Below, one piece after another: positions 55,176 to 64,000 of a DNA stretch of 64,000 nucleotides (positions are counted from its first letter, which is position 1; every line of letters starts with the position of its first letter). The position numbers were made by a program, and so were the translations under genes. This DNA is from Prevotella sp. khp7. Lineage in GTDB: Bacteria; Bacteroidota; Bacteroidia; Bacteroidales; Bacteroidaceae. The stretch lies in the NCBI RefSeq assembly GCF_900109055.1, contig NZ_FOIV01000002.1, forward strand, positions 310,001-374,000. Direction: 5' to 3'. Under the pieces are notes generated by a model. The model was given only the letters and a program-made list of their open reading frames with translations, did not search any database and had not been told where the DNA came from.

Positions 55176-57554
55176 TTATCTGATTGCATAGAGATAGCCG
55201 AGCAGGGCCATCTTGCCACGCATGGTCTCACGAGGAGTGAACTCGCCGTTTACCCAGAAGTAACGCTGGTTGAAATAAGATTCCTGGCGTGGCCAACTGT
55301 TGTCCTTGCTATTTACGTTCCACTCTGGATAACAGTATTTCAGGATGACGCGGGCATCGCCTCCGTTATGGCCAGGCGACCATGTTTCTGTGCCGTTGAA
55401 AGGCGTCTGTCCTGGATGGCTCTCTGGAGCACCATCGTTGCGACCAGTGGTGTAACAGTCGGTGATATGGCGCTCACCCAGTCCTGTCATCTCTACAATG
55501 TTACCAGGATTGCGGCCCATCGCCCAGCTGGCTTCTGTATACATCACATGTTCCAGTTCCTTCTTGTGGGGTTTGTCGGCAATGTAGTGTGCCATCATTA
55601 CCAGTTGCAGGTTCTGCGAAACCTGCCAGCGATCATCGTTGGCAGTACGGCGTGAAGGGCGTTTGGCCATGTGTGAGATGTTATATGTTTCTGCCTGGGC
55701 GTTGATGCTCGACTTCAAATTCTGGTAAACGTCAGCGAAATGGCGCTGATGGGGACAAGTGAGATAAGCTGCTGCGGCCCAAATTTGACAGAAGGGCACG
55801 AGGTCTTTGTTCTCTTCATGCATCACTCCGACACCAAAGAAGCCATGACGGCCCTTGCTGAAGATAGGCGACTGTGGGCTCTTGATCATGCTCTCCTCGA
55901 CAAAAACCTTCTCCCACTGCTCATCACCGGTAAGGTTATAGAGGAAAGCAGATGCAAGCTGACGGAAGTCGCGACCTCGCATCTGCATGCTACCAATGTC
56001 CTGCAGGTCGTCGAGTTGGTTCCACTCCTGCTTGGAGGCATAGCGGAAGGCTTTGATGGCCTCGTCGGTATAGTATTTCTGCAAGGAATCGTTCTTCTGC
56101 AGACGGAAAGCCTCGCCAAGAATAGCACAGTTGGCGGCATTAGCCCATGCTGCCATCGTGGTACAGCCAGCCTGGAACATCACACTCCAGTCGGCACATG
56201 GATTGGTTACACCCTGTGAATAGGCTTCGCCATCGCGGATAGAGAGGAAGAAATCAACCTCATTGCGAGCCTCGTCGATGATATCAGGAATGCCATTACC
56301 GCTCTCACGGATACCCAGATTGTCGTCGGAAAGACGTCCGCCAGAGAGGATATAAGGCAGTAGCATATCGTAGATATTGCTGACATGTGCCAGATGGCGG
56401 TCCCAATCGAATGCATCGGAATGGCCACCCTTTACTTCTGTATTCACAGGATTGCCAGGCAGACGATGCTGCCAGAAGCGGGAATCCTTGAGAGACTTGA
56501 AATGGGGCTCGTCCCAAACATCTGTGCGCAAGTCGCGCCATTCCTGACAGAAGGGATGAAAATCGGTCTTATAAACTGTAAATCCCTTGGGATCGGTCTC
56601 GGGAATGAACTGGGGCTGACGGGGAACGGGCCATACATGCTCAGGATCTTTAGGCTCGCCAAGACGCATGTAGTAATAACCACGTACGGAGTAGCGGAAA
56701 GGCTGGTAGTAGATGTCGGAAGCAATGTCGAAGTCCATGCTGCATCCCACATCCTCTACCACTAGGCGGTAGCGCCCAGGAACAGCCGACTTAAAGTCGA
56801 TGTTCCAGACATCGGTACCTATGAGGTTCTTCTCGCCAGCCTCGTTTTTAGCCTCTGATGCCTGTTTCCAAAACTTGACCACACCAACATTCTTTTTCTT
56901 ATTGGTCTTGATATTATAAAGGTATACCTTACGACCCTCCCATGAACGATAGTCTCTTTGTCCGCCGTCGCCCAGCCACTGATAAAGGTCGGCTGCATGA
57001 ATCTGCTCTGTTGGTGAGTAACCTATGATATTGACATGGACAGCCTCTGACATGGTGTTCCAGATGTCGAAACATACAGTAGCAGATGATTGGTCGGAAC
57101 CGATTCCACTAGGGATATTAACAGTGTAGTTACAACCCTGTTTCATGGATTGTGGTAACTGAAGAAAGAGCCAGTGGTCGCATTCGCTAGTTAGCGTATG
57201 GTCAGTATTCATCGGTTTTGATTTTCTCCATACCTTTAGGGGGTGTGAGGCAACAAAAGCTTTATCGTCAGTAGAACTAATCTGCCACAAAGCTGTTTGC
57301 TGAGCTTCTGGTAGTCTCAGGCGCTCACCGAATACAATGAGCGTGTCGTCGCCCTCGGCAAAAGAGTGGCCCAGATAGGCACTCGGACCAGTACCGTCAT
57401 CGCGGTAGTGCACCTCACCGTCACGGAAATGTACCATGAGGTAGTCTTTGTCAATCACTTTAAGGCCTATGAGTTTAGTGGCTTCTGCCGGACTTGCCGA
57501 TAGCAGGAAAAGACCTGCTAAAAAGGAGTGGAAATAATGTCTCATTTCATTCAT
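55176..57554 (-). CDS. Glycoside hydrolase family 9, exported cellulase-like enzyme
   Basis: A 792-residue enzyme: signal peptide, N-terminal CelD-like Ig domain (about 90-180), then GH9 (alpha/alpha)6 barrel. GGHSDAFDWDRHLAHV (near residue 385) is the catalytic Asp motif and KYCYPEWNVNSKDNS with the C-terminal acid Glu region is near 760. It would cleave internal beta-1,4-glucan bonds. Start at 57552-57554 (MNEMRHYFHS); 57543-57545 is an alternative. A TATCTTTG -7 box lies at 57573-57580 on the minus strand, so this is first gene of the GH9-GH3 unit. Confidence 0.9.
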   Translation of the reverse strand: MNEMRHYFHSFLAGLFLLSASPAEATKLIGLKVIDKDYLMVHFRDGEVHYRDDGTGPSAYLGHSFAEGDDTLIVFGERLRLPEAQQTALWQISSTDDKAFVASHPLKVWRKSKPMNTDHTLTSECDHWLFLQLPQSMKQGCNYTVNIPSGIGSDQSSATVCFDIWNTMSEAVHVNIIGYSPTEQIHAADLYQWLGDGGQRDYRSWEGRKVYLYNIKTNKKKNVGVVKFWKQASEAKNEAGEKNLIGTDVWNIDFKSAVPGRYRLVVEDVGCSMDFDIASDIYYQPFRYSVRGYYYMRLGEPKDPEHVWPVPRQPQFIPETDPKGFTVYKTDFHPFCQEWRDLRTDVWDEPHFKSLKDSRFWQHRLPGNPVNTEVKGGHSDAFDWDRHLAHVSNIYDMLLPYILSGGRLSDDNLGIRESGNGIPDIIDEARNEVDFFLSIRDGEAYSQGVTNPCADWSVMFQAGCTTMAAWANAANCAILGEAFRLQKNDSLQKYYTDEAIKAFRYASKQEWNQLDDLQDIGSMQMRGRDFRQLASAFLYNLTGDEQWEKVFVEESMIKSPQSPIFSKGRHGFFGVGVMHEENKDLVPFCQIWAAAAYLTCPHQRHFADVYQNLKSSINAQAETYNISHMAKRPSRRTANDDRWQVSQNLQLVMMAHYIADKPHKKELEHVMYTEASWAMGRNPGNIVEMTGLGERHITDCYTTGRNDGAPESHPGQTPFNGTETWSPGHNGGDARVILKYCYPEWNVNSKDNSWPRQESYFNQRYFWVNGEFTPRETMRGKMALLGYLYAIR

Positions 57555-57658
57555 ATTTTGTTGGTATGGGTGCAAAGATACAACAAAAATGGCAGTTATG
57601 CGCACGGATAATAAAAAAAATTGTAAATTTGCACGCGAAAAGAGTCAAGAGTAACGAC

Positions 57659-58663
57659 ATGAAGCAATTTGGAGTGTATCTTTTTATACCGCTTATAGCG
57701 GTGCTTTTTGTTATGAACCTGCTCATGGGGTCGGTATCGATTCCTATAGAAGATGTGGTGCGTATACTCCTGGGTGATGAGACTGAAAAAGCGTCGTGGC
57801 AGTTTATTATTCTGCAATCAAGACTTCCTCAGGCTCTGACAGCGATGCTATGTGGTGCAGCCCTTGCTGTGAGCGGTCTGCTGTTGCAGACGGCTTTCCG
57901 TAATCCTTTGGCAGGACCGAGTGTTTTTGGTATCAATAGTGGTGCTGGTTTGGGAGTGGCTCTTGTGATGCTCTTTCTTGGTGGTGGACTATCTGTTGGC
58001 TCGCTGCAGCTAAGTGGTTTTGCGGCCATCCTGATAGCTGCCTTTATCGGAGCCATGACGGTGATGGTGGTTATCTTTTTCTTTTCTTCGTTGGTACGTA
58101 ACAATGTGATGCTGCTGATTATCGGTATAATGATTGGCTATATCTCTAATTCTGCCATTTCTTTGCTGAACTTCTTCGCTACCGATGAGGGTGTGAAGTC
58201 GTATATGGTATGGGGAATGGGGTCGTTTGGCGGTGTCTCGATGTCGAACATGCCAATCTTTGCCTTTGTTACATTGGCAGGTCTTCTTGGTGCTTTACTG
58301 CTTATCAAGCCATTGAATGCCTTGATGCTTGGCGACAGATATGCTGAGAATCTAGGTGTGAATATTCTCATGGTCAGAAACTGGTTGCTGATAGTAACCG
58401 GTGTTCTGACGGCTATTACAACGGCTTTTTGCGGTCCCGTGGCTTTCATCGGACTGGCTGTACCTCATATCGCACGCCTACTGATGACAACAGACAATCA
58501 TCGTCAGCTATTGCCAGCTACATTGTTGTGTGGTTCTGTGGTGGCACTTGTTTGTAATCTCATCTGTTTCCTTCCAGGTGAGAGCGGGGTGATACCTCTG
58601 AACGCGGTGACACCCCTGATAGGGGCGCCTGTCATTATTTACGTGATTGCCAGAAAACGTTAG
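57659..58663 (+). CDS. FecCD-family ABC transporter permease
   Basis: A 334-residue polytopic inner-membrane permease (BtuC/FecD type, about ten helices) of iron-siderophore, haem or cobalamin importers. The family segment [31 protein letters not shown]-like region (about 70-100), the [15 protein letters not shown] motif that contacts the ATPase, and [19 protein letters not shown] are present. ATG at 57659 chosen; the longer frame overlaps the GH9 signal region and the -7 box at 57624-57631 (TAAATTTG). Neither an ATPase nor a binding-protein gene adjoins it. Confidence 0.9.
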   Translation: [334 protein letters not shown]

Positions 58664-59158
58664 CTAATAGCCGACGGCTAAAAGTTGTTCACGCATAACC
58701 TTACGGGCTGTGCCAAGACGATGCTCTACCGACTTATAACCTTCACCTAACTCTTTTGATATCTCACCTACCTTCATTCCATTATAGATGTGAAGCCGAT
58801 AGATGTTGCGACAATTTTCAGGTAGATGTGCTATTCCGTGTTCAAGCTGTTCCATGATTTCATGGGCCGAAAATACAGACTCCATAGAAGTCTCATCGCT
58901 GCACACACGCTTGATATAGTGTTCATATTGTTCAAAGGTGGTGTGACGGCGATAGTAGTCGATGATTTGTCGACGGGTTATTGTGTAGATTAACGCAGGC
59001 AGGGTTTCTGGGGTAACCATCTTATCGGTGGTCAGCAGGCGAAGAAAAACATTTTGTACGATATCTTCCGACATACTGCTACCACCAAGACGGCTGCTGA
59101 CATATGCCAGCAGCTCGTCGCGGTGTGTCATGTAATAGTTGGTTATCAGTTCTTGCAT
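58664..59158 (-). CDS. ECF RNA polymerase sigma factor
   Basis: A 164-residue sigma-70 factor with region 2 (YVSSRLGGSSMSEDIVQNVFLRLLT, about 20-45; LIYTITRRQIIDYYRRH) and region 4 (LPENCRNIYRLHIYNGMKVGEISKELGEGYKSVEHRLGTARKVM, about 113-155). It lies 17 bases downstream of the GH43 gene on the same strand, with no anti-sigma gene, so it is likely co-transcribed with GH43 and the sugar symporter. Its stop codon directly abuts that of the convergent FecCD permease. Confidence 0.9.
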   Translation of the reverse strand: MQELITNYYMTHRDELLAYVSSRLGGSSMSEDIVQNVFLRLLTTDKMVTPETLPALIYTITRRQIIDYYRRHTTFEQYEHYIKRVCSDETSMESVFSAHEIMEQLEHGIAHLPENCRNIYRLHIYNGMKVGEISKELGEGYKSVEHRLGTARKVMREQLLAVGY

Positions 59159-59175
59159 TGTAAACGAGCAGAAAT

Positions 59176-60177
59176 CTATTCATTTACAACCTTTTGAATT
59201 GTTCCATCCTCATTGTAGAACAGACGCTGTACTTTTAATGAGCGCAGATGGGTGATATCATTACTCGGAACACAATCGTGGTAGAACAGGAACCACTCGC
59301 CCTTATACTCTACTATAGAGTGATGAGTCGTCCAACCTACTACCGGATCAAGGATAACACCCTGATAGGTGAATGGTCCATAAGGATTATCACCGATGGC
59401 ATAACACAGCATGTGACTGTCACCAGTAGAATAGCTGAAATAGTATTTACCATTGTACTTATGCATCCAAGATGCTTCGAAGAAACGGTGAGGATCACCG
59501 GCTTTCAGAGGCTCACCATTCTTATCGATAACAATGACGTTGCGTGGTGCTTCGGCAAACTGCTTTACATCGTCGCTCATACGAACGACGAAACTGGGCA
59601 GAGCAGGAACATCGGCTGGTGCGAAAAGCTGTGTCTTCTTATCGGCGGCAGGGCCGAGGTCGACGCCTTCCTTAATCAGCTTTTCCGGAGCCTGATACCA
59701 CTGAAGCTGACCGCCCCATAATCCGCCGAAATAGCAGTATATCTGGCCATCATCGTCCTTGAATACACTAGGGTCGATACTCATAGAGCCACGGATAGGC
59801 TGAGGCTCAGGAATGAACGGGCCTTCAGGGGTGTCGCTGACGGCAACACCAAGGTGGAACACACCATTGTAGTCTTTAGCAGAGAAGATAAGGTAGTATT
59901 TGCCATCTTTCTCCGTTACGTCGTTGTCCCACATCTGCTTTTCTGCCCAGGGAACTTGGTCTACGTGGAGTATCATGCCATGATCGGTCACCTCACCGTT
60001 TTCCACATCATCCATGGAAATTACGTGGTAGTCCTTCATCTGGAAATGGCCACCATCATCATCAAAAGCAGCACCAGCCTCCCAGTCGTGAGATGGATAA
60101 ACATAGAGTCGACCATTAAACACATTGGCAGAAGGGTCTGCATAATAATCTTTAGGGAAAAGATAACGCGGTTTCAT
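59176..60177 (-). CDS. Glycoside hydrolase family 43, intracellular
   Basis: A 333-residue five-bladed beta-propeller enzyme, most likely a beta-xylosidase or alpha-L-arabinofuranosidase. Catalytic base region DPSANVFNGRLYVYPSHD (near residues 11-28), pKa-modulating Asp in SIDPSVFKDDDGQIY (near 131-145), and general acid Glu in RFFEASWMHKYNGKYYFSYS (near 225-244). There is no signal peptide, so it acts in the cytosol on imported oligosaccharides. The next upstream gene, the GPH symporter, is 21 bases away and would provide the import. Confidence 0.93.
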   Translation of the reverse strand: MKPRYLFPKDYYADPSANVFNGRLYVYPSHDWEAGAAFDDDGGHFQMKDYHVISMDDVENGEVTDHGMILHVDQVPWAEKQMWDNDVTEKDGKYYLIFSAKDYNGVFHLGVAVSDTPEGPFIPEPQPIRGSMSIDPSVFKDDDGQIYCYFGGLWGGQLQWYQAPEKLIKEGVDLGPAADKKTQLFAPADVPALPSFVVRMSDDVKQFAEAPRNVIVIDKNGEPLKAGDPHRFFEASWMHKYNGKYYFSYSTGDSHMLCYAIGDNPYGPFTYQGVILDPVVGWTTHHSIVEYKGEWFLFYHDCVPSNDITHLRSLKVQRLFYNEDGTIQKVVNE

Positions 60178-60198
60178 ATTTTCTTGCTTTGAAATTAA

Positions 60199-61641
60199 TT
60201 AGTATTCTTTTTTCTCGGCCATCCGGCGGCGTGCCGCCAGTTCAGCCTGCATATTTTCGTTGAATTCCTTTGTAATCGGGTAGAAATAGAGAGCCATGAC
60301 GCCTACGCAGAAAAGCAAGGCGGGTACAAGGCTTGATACGAGACGAATGCCTTCGGTTGCACTTTCATTCTGTACTGACACATTGCCAGAGACATAACCG
60401 AACATAGAGATGATGATGCCAGCAATTGCACCGCCAAACCCTAGACCGAGTTTCAGAGCCAGAACGATGCCAGAGAAGCAGAAGCCTGTAGCTCTACGAT
60501 GACTCTCGTATTCAATATGGTCGGCTACGTCGCCAATCATTGCCCATAGCAGTGGGATGGTTGGAGCATATGCCAATGAACGGAGGAAATTGAGTACAAA
60601 CATCAAACTGACATCTGTTGGGGTGGGAATATAAAAGAGGGCCGTAAAGAATGCTGTCATCGAAAGACAGACAATAAAGGTTTTCTTCTTGCCGTATTTG
60701 TTGGCGAGATATCGGGAGAAGCAAATCACACCAGTAAACTGAACAACGGCTCCCATCATGTTAAAGGCAGAGAAGCCGACGGAATATACATTCTCTTGCT
60801 CAATAGTAATAAAATGGGAAAGGAAATCGTAAAGCGATTTCTGGTCAACATTATATTGGAAATAGAAATTCATGGCTGAACCCCACATGGCCAATGTAAT
60901 GAAGATAGCAAAGGTGAGAAGCGCCATTGCGTTCCAGGAAACACTTGAGACCGTATTTTTTACATCTTCCTTAATGCTTATCTGCTGCCTGGGAGGGGGC
61001 TGGATGCGTTCCTTTGTCACGAGGAAAGTGACTATAAAGAAAATGAGAGCGATGCAGGCAAAAATACCTATGGTACAACTCCAGCCATGTTGCAGAGTGC
61101 TACCTTTTGAGAAATGATCTACCAGAGGTAGTGTCAGTCCTTGAACCACAAACTGGGCAATGGTTACAACGACAAAACGAATGGTTGTAATACTCGTGCG
61201 TTCATGGATGTCGCTAGTCATCACACCGCCTAACGATGTATATGGTATATTGTTAAACGAATAGATCGACATGAGCAATACATAAGAAATGGTGGCATAG
61301 GTAGCAACCATTCCTTTTTCTTGAATGCCGGGGTTGTAGAACGCTAACATGTAGAACAAACAGAAGGGGATTGCAGTCCAGATAATCCACGGACGGAACT
61401 TTCCCCAACGTGTTGATGTGAGGTCTGTGAGAATTCCAATAGTGGGATCGACAATAATGGCGGAGATACTTGCAATCATCAGAACACTTCCTGCTATTGC
61501 TCCGTCCAGACCGAACACATCGGTATAGAATTTCAATTGGAAAATCATCATCATCTGGAACACCAGATTGGCTGCGGCATCCCCTAATGAGTAGCCGAGC
61601 TTCTCGCCTAATGATACTTTTTGTGATGATGACTGCTTCAT
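60199..61641 (-). CDS. GPH-type sugar:cation symporter (MFS)
   Basis: A 480-residue membrane protein with about 12 hydrophobic segments of the glycoside-pentoside-hexuronide family. Signature parts are GEKLGYSLGDAAANLVFQMMMIFQLKFYTDVFG at the N-terminus (about residues 11-43), DPTIGILTDLTSTRWGKFRPWI (about 75-97) and GMVATYATISYVL. It probably imports xylo- or arabino-oligosaccharides for the GH43 enzyme. First gene of the symporter-GH43-sigma operon; the -7 box CAAAGGTA (61664-61671) lies just upstream on this strand. Confidence 0.93.
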   Translation of the reverse strand: MKQSSSQKVSLGEKLGYSLGDAAANLVFQMMMIFQLKFYTDVFGLDGAIAGSVLMIASISAIIVDPTIGILTDLTSTRWGKFRPWIIWTAIPFCLFYMLAFYNPGIQEKGMVATYATISYVLLMSIYSFNNIPYTSLGGVMTSDIHERTSITTIRFVVVTIAQFVVQGLTLPLVDHFSKGSTLQHGWSCTIGIFACIALIFFIVTFLVTKERIQPPPRQQISIKEDVKNTVSSVSWNAMALLTFAIFITLAMWGSAMNFYFQYNVDQKSLYDFLSHFITIEQENVYSVGFSAFNMMGAVVQFTGVICFSRYLANKYGKKKTFIVCLSMTAFFTALFYIPTPTDVSLMFVLNFLRSLAYAPTIPLLWAMIGDVADHIEYESHRRATGFCFSGIVLALKLGLGFGGAIAGIIISMFGYVSGNVSVQNESATEGIRLVSSLVPALLFCVGVMALYFYPITKEFNENMQAELAARRRMAEKKEY

Positions 61642-61805
61642 GAAGAATAATAGAAATTTGCTGCAAAGGTAGTGAAAAATGGCTCATTTGACATTCTGAT
61701 TTGTTACAGATGCTTTTCTAAATGTTTCATGGCAAAATAAAAAGATAAGTTTTGGCCATTTCAACGGGAGTTTTTAGTAAATTTGCAACTGAAATCAACA
61801 ATTGT

Positions 61806-63767
61806 ATGAAGAAGATCACATTATTCTTTGTTGCACTTTTATGCACCTCTCTCGCTGGCGCAAAGGTTATTTTGCCTCAGTTATTTCAGTCTGGTATGGT
61901 CATACAGCGTGGTAAGCCTGTTCCTGTTTGGGGTAAAGCCGATGCTGGTGAAACCGTGACCATCGCATTTAATAAGAAGGAATATACAACTATTGCCGAT
62001 GCAGAAGGTAAATGGCGCATAGACCTGCCCAAGATGAAGGCGGGAGGTCCATATACAATGACTATTGGTGAATTGACGATTGACAATATTCTCGTTGGTG
62101 ATGTGTGGCTTCTCTCTGGTCAGTCAAATATAGATGTACATATTGAACGTGTTTATCCGCAGTATACCGAGGAGATTGATAACGATGAGAATACACAGAT
62201 ACGTTTGTTTCGTGTGCAGAACGATACCGATACGCACGGTGTCCGTGACGATATCCGTCCTACATCTATCAATTGGAAGACCCTTAACAAAAAGAATGCG
62301 TGGCCATTTTCAGCGGTAGGCTACTTTCTTGGCAAGCGCATGTTCGAGAAAAACAAGGTGCCACAGGGCATCATCGTCAATAGTTGGGGAGGTACGCCTA
62401 TAGAGGCATGGATATCGAAAGATTCTCTTGAGAAAGATTATCCCATGCTTGTGAAGCGCGTTCAGTTCTTTCAGAGTGACGACTATGTGAAAGAGCAGAT
62501 GCAAGCCAATATGCTGGCTGAGCGTCAATGGCAGAAGATGCTTCAGAATGCCGATCCTGGTATTCAGTATAACTGGACGGCAACGCAATACGATGATTCA
62601 GGTTGGCAGGCCATAAACCAAAACAATTGGGGATGGCGCGGTACGGGTACCATCTGGCTGCGACAGCATGTCAATATAGATAAGATGCACGCAGGAAAGC
62701 CTGCCCGATTGTTGCTCGGTACGCTTTTTGATCGTGATGTCACCTATCTTAATGGTCAACAGATAGGACAGACAGGCTATCAGTATCCTCCGCGTCGCTA
62801 TGATATCCCTGAGGGTTTACTTCGTGAGGGTGATAATGTGATTACCATTCGCTTTATCAACAAGTATGGTGTGGTTCACTTCCTTCCAGAAAAGCCTTAT
62901 TTGATAGCTTTTGGTGATGATCGCTGCTCGCAGAATCCAATGCCTAAGGATGTCATCCCTCTTAGTGATATGTGGAAAATGCAGGTTGGAGCCGAGATGC
63001 CTAATTGTCCTAGTGGCGATGTATCACTACAGAATATCCCTACTACGCTCTATAATGCTGTGCTTTATCCCCTTGCTCCTTATGCCCTCTCGGGTGTGGT
63101 GTGGTATCAGGGTGAGTCAAACACGGGTGATCCTGCTCCCTATGCAGACTATCTGAAAAAGCTAATGGGTAGCTGGCGTAGCTGTTGGCAGGATCAGCAA
63201 ATGCCTTTTGTTATTGTGCAGTTAGCTAATTATGATGGACGTCAACAGACTGCTTTCCCAAGGCCAATGACTCCCCAACTTATGCCTGTTAATAGCGGAT
63301 GGGCTCAGCTTCGTGAGGCACAGCGCCTTGTCGCAAAAAGCGATAGTCGTGCAGAACTCGCGGTTATCAATGACTTGGGAGAATCGGTTGACATCCATCC
63401 TCTTCGTAAAAAAGAGGTCGCCGAACGTATTAGCCTTTGTTTTGACCGTCTTCTATATAATAATAAGGTGAAGCTTGCTCCAGAAGTCATTGCGTCTGAG
63501 GTGAACGACGGAAAAATCTTCCTTACCCTCGATCAACCCATTCAATCCGGCAGACTCTATACCTTCGAGGTGGCTGGCGATGACGGTAAATTCATGAATG
63601 CTGATGCAACCGCCGAAGGCAATCGTGTTATTATTTCTTCACCTCTTGCTTCTCACCACTCACCTCTCATAATCCGATATGCGTGGAAAGACAATCCTAT
63701 AGCGGCCAATGTCCGTTCACTCAAAGGTTTGCCCATGAGTTCATTTGAAATAACAATTAATAACTAA
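61806..63767 (+). CDS. Sialate/xylan O-acetylesterase (SASA family)
   Basis: A 653-residue secreted esterase with signal peptide (MKKITLFFVALLCTSLAGA). Catalytic Ser in LLSGQSNID (near residue 105), a GEST-like GVVWYQGESNTGD (near 440), and the His in VDIHPLRKKEV (near 540). An inserted beta-galactosidase-type jelly-roll lies near residues 240-360. It would remove acetyl groups from hemicellulose or sialic acid; the neighbouring GH9/GH43 genes favour acetylated xylan or similar. Start at 61806 because a longer frame lacks the signal. Precedes a second GPH symporter by eight bases. Confidence 0.92.
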   Translation: MKKITLFFVALLCTSLAGAKVILPQLFQSGMVIQRGKPVPVWGKADAGETVTIAFNKKEYTTIADAEGKWRIDLPKMKAGGPYTMTIGELTIDNILVGDVWLLSGQSNIDVHIERVYPQYTEEIDNDENTQIRLFRVQNDTDTHGVRDDIRPTSINWKTLNKKNAWPFSAVGYFLGKRMFEKNKVPQGIIVNSWGGTPIEAWISKDSLEKDYPMLVKRVQFFQSDDYVKEQMQANMLAERQWQKMLQNADPGIQYNWTATQYDDSGWQAINQNNWGWRGTGTIWLRQHVNIDKMHAGKPARLLLGTLFDRDVTYLNGQQIGQTGYQYPPRRYDIPEGLLREGDNVITIRFINKYGVVHFLPEKPYLIAFGDDRCSQNPMPKDVIPLSDMWKMQVGAEMPNCPSGDVSLQNIPTTLYNAVLYPLAPYALSGVVWYQGESNTGDPAPYADYLKKLMGSWRSCWQDQQMPFVIVQLANYDGRQQTAFPRPMTPQLMPVNSGWAQLREAQRLVAKSDSRAELAVINDLGESVDIHPLRKKEVAERISLCFDRLLYNNKVKLAPEVIASEVNDGKIFLTLDQPIQSGRLYTFEVAGDDGKFMNADATAEGNRVIISSPLASHHSPLIIRYAWKDNPIAANVRSLKGLPMSSFEITINN

Positions 63768-63775
63768 TAATAATT

Positions 63776-64000
63776 ATGAGTACAACTAACGAAACCAAAG
63801 GCTTCTACAAGCTCTCTTGGCTCCAGCGCATCGGCTACGGATCGGGCGACCTGGCGCAGAATCTGATTTTTCAAACGGTGGCATGTTACTTAATGCTTTA
63901 CCTTACTACAGTATTGAAGATTAATCCGGCATTTGTAAGCGGACTGATTCTTTCTGTCCGTCTTATCGACTGTTTCTGGAGTCCTGTAGTTGGGCGTTAT
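63776..64000 (+). CDS. GPH/MFS sugar symporter (N-terminal part)
   Basis: The first 75 residues of another GPH-type transporter, cut by the window edge: MSTTNETKGFYKLSWLQRIG, then YGSGDLAQNLIFQTVACYLMLYLTT and NPAFVSGLILSVRLIDCFWSPVVGR (segments quoted in parts). The GSGDLAQNLIFQ and D-x-x-x-P-x-x-G-like motifs match GPH symporters. Eight bases after the acetylesterase stop codon, so in its operon. Confidence 0.88.
   Translation, partial: MSTTNETKGFYKLSWLQRIGYGSGDLAQNLIFQTVACYLMLYLTTVLKINPAFVSGLILSVRLIDCFWSPVVGRY

Overview
The window looks like chromosomal DNA from a Bacteroidota member of the Prevotella group, probably a gut or rumen plant-fibre degrader. The evidence is: Bacteroidetes-type promoters (a TTTG-like -33 box, 19-20 bases, then TAnnTTTG) in front of many genes; lineage-typical families (GLPGLI proteins, DUF4254, PorZ-like propeller, GIN-domain lipoprotein, S66 carboxypeptidase); an fdrA/frdC-type fumarate reductase; and GH3/GH9/GH43/acetylesterase enzymes. 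No rRNA, tRNA, CRISPR array, prophage or intact insertion sequence was recognised.

Left part (1-31.3 kb): mostly housekeeping. Fumarate reductase/succinate dehydrogenase (frdA partial, frdC), mnmG, apt, uvrC, then dtd / small membrane protein / MazG-like / deoC, a polyprenyl diphosphate synthase, polA, two secreted proteins, ychF-lgt, an S41 peptidase, mutS diverging from an S66 peptidase, a uracil-DNA-glycosylase-like protein, an ECF sigma factor with a membrane protein, leuS-yitT-rdgB-porZ, and nadA. A perfect 16-bp parS sequence lies after mnmG and a second near-match after apt.

Middle (31.3-40 kb): a 190-bp AT-rich intergenic stretch between nadA and a TrmH-like methyltransferase holds a cluster of DnaA boxes and is a candidate replication origin; the parS sites 28 kb away fit an origin-proximal location. 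It is followed by an unusual ECF sigma factor with a C-terminal membrane segment and two envelope genes, a lipoprotein, rubredoxin (51 aa), a GT9/DUF4254 pair, and acpP-fabF-rnc.

Right part (40-64 kb): accessory and envelope functions. A minus-strand operon runs sigma factor, anti-sigma-like protein, three secreted proteins (one TlpA-like thioredoxin) and a recently decayed duplicate fragment. Next is a GLPGLI locus: a small glycine-rich secreted protein, three tandem GLPGLI paralogues whose C-terminal halves look homogenised by gene conversion, and a TonB-receptor-like outer membrane protein. Upstream of it is an 0.8 kb gene-free region with an inverted repeat and nine copies of a 9-mer. The last 11 kb is a glycan-use region (GH3, GH9, GH43, two GPH sugar symporters, sialate/xylan O-acetylesterase) plus a lone FecCD permease and an ECF sigma factor; no SusC/SusD pair is seen.

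A recurrent theme is regulation: four ECF sigma factors, and a four-copy promoter element with an unusually conserved spacer (TGCTCACTTA) upstream of ychF, leuS (two copies) and the TrmH-like gene. Functions are inferred from the translated sequence by family knowledge; no database search was run.
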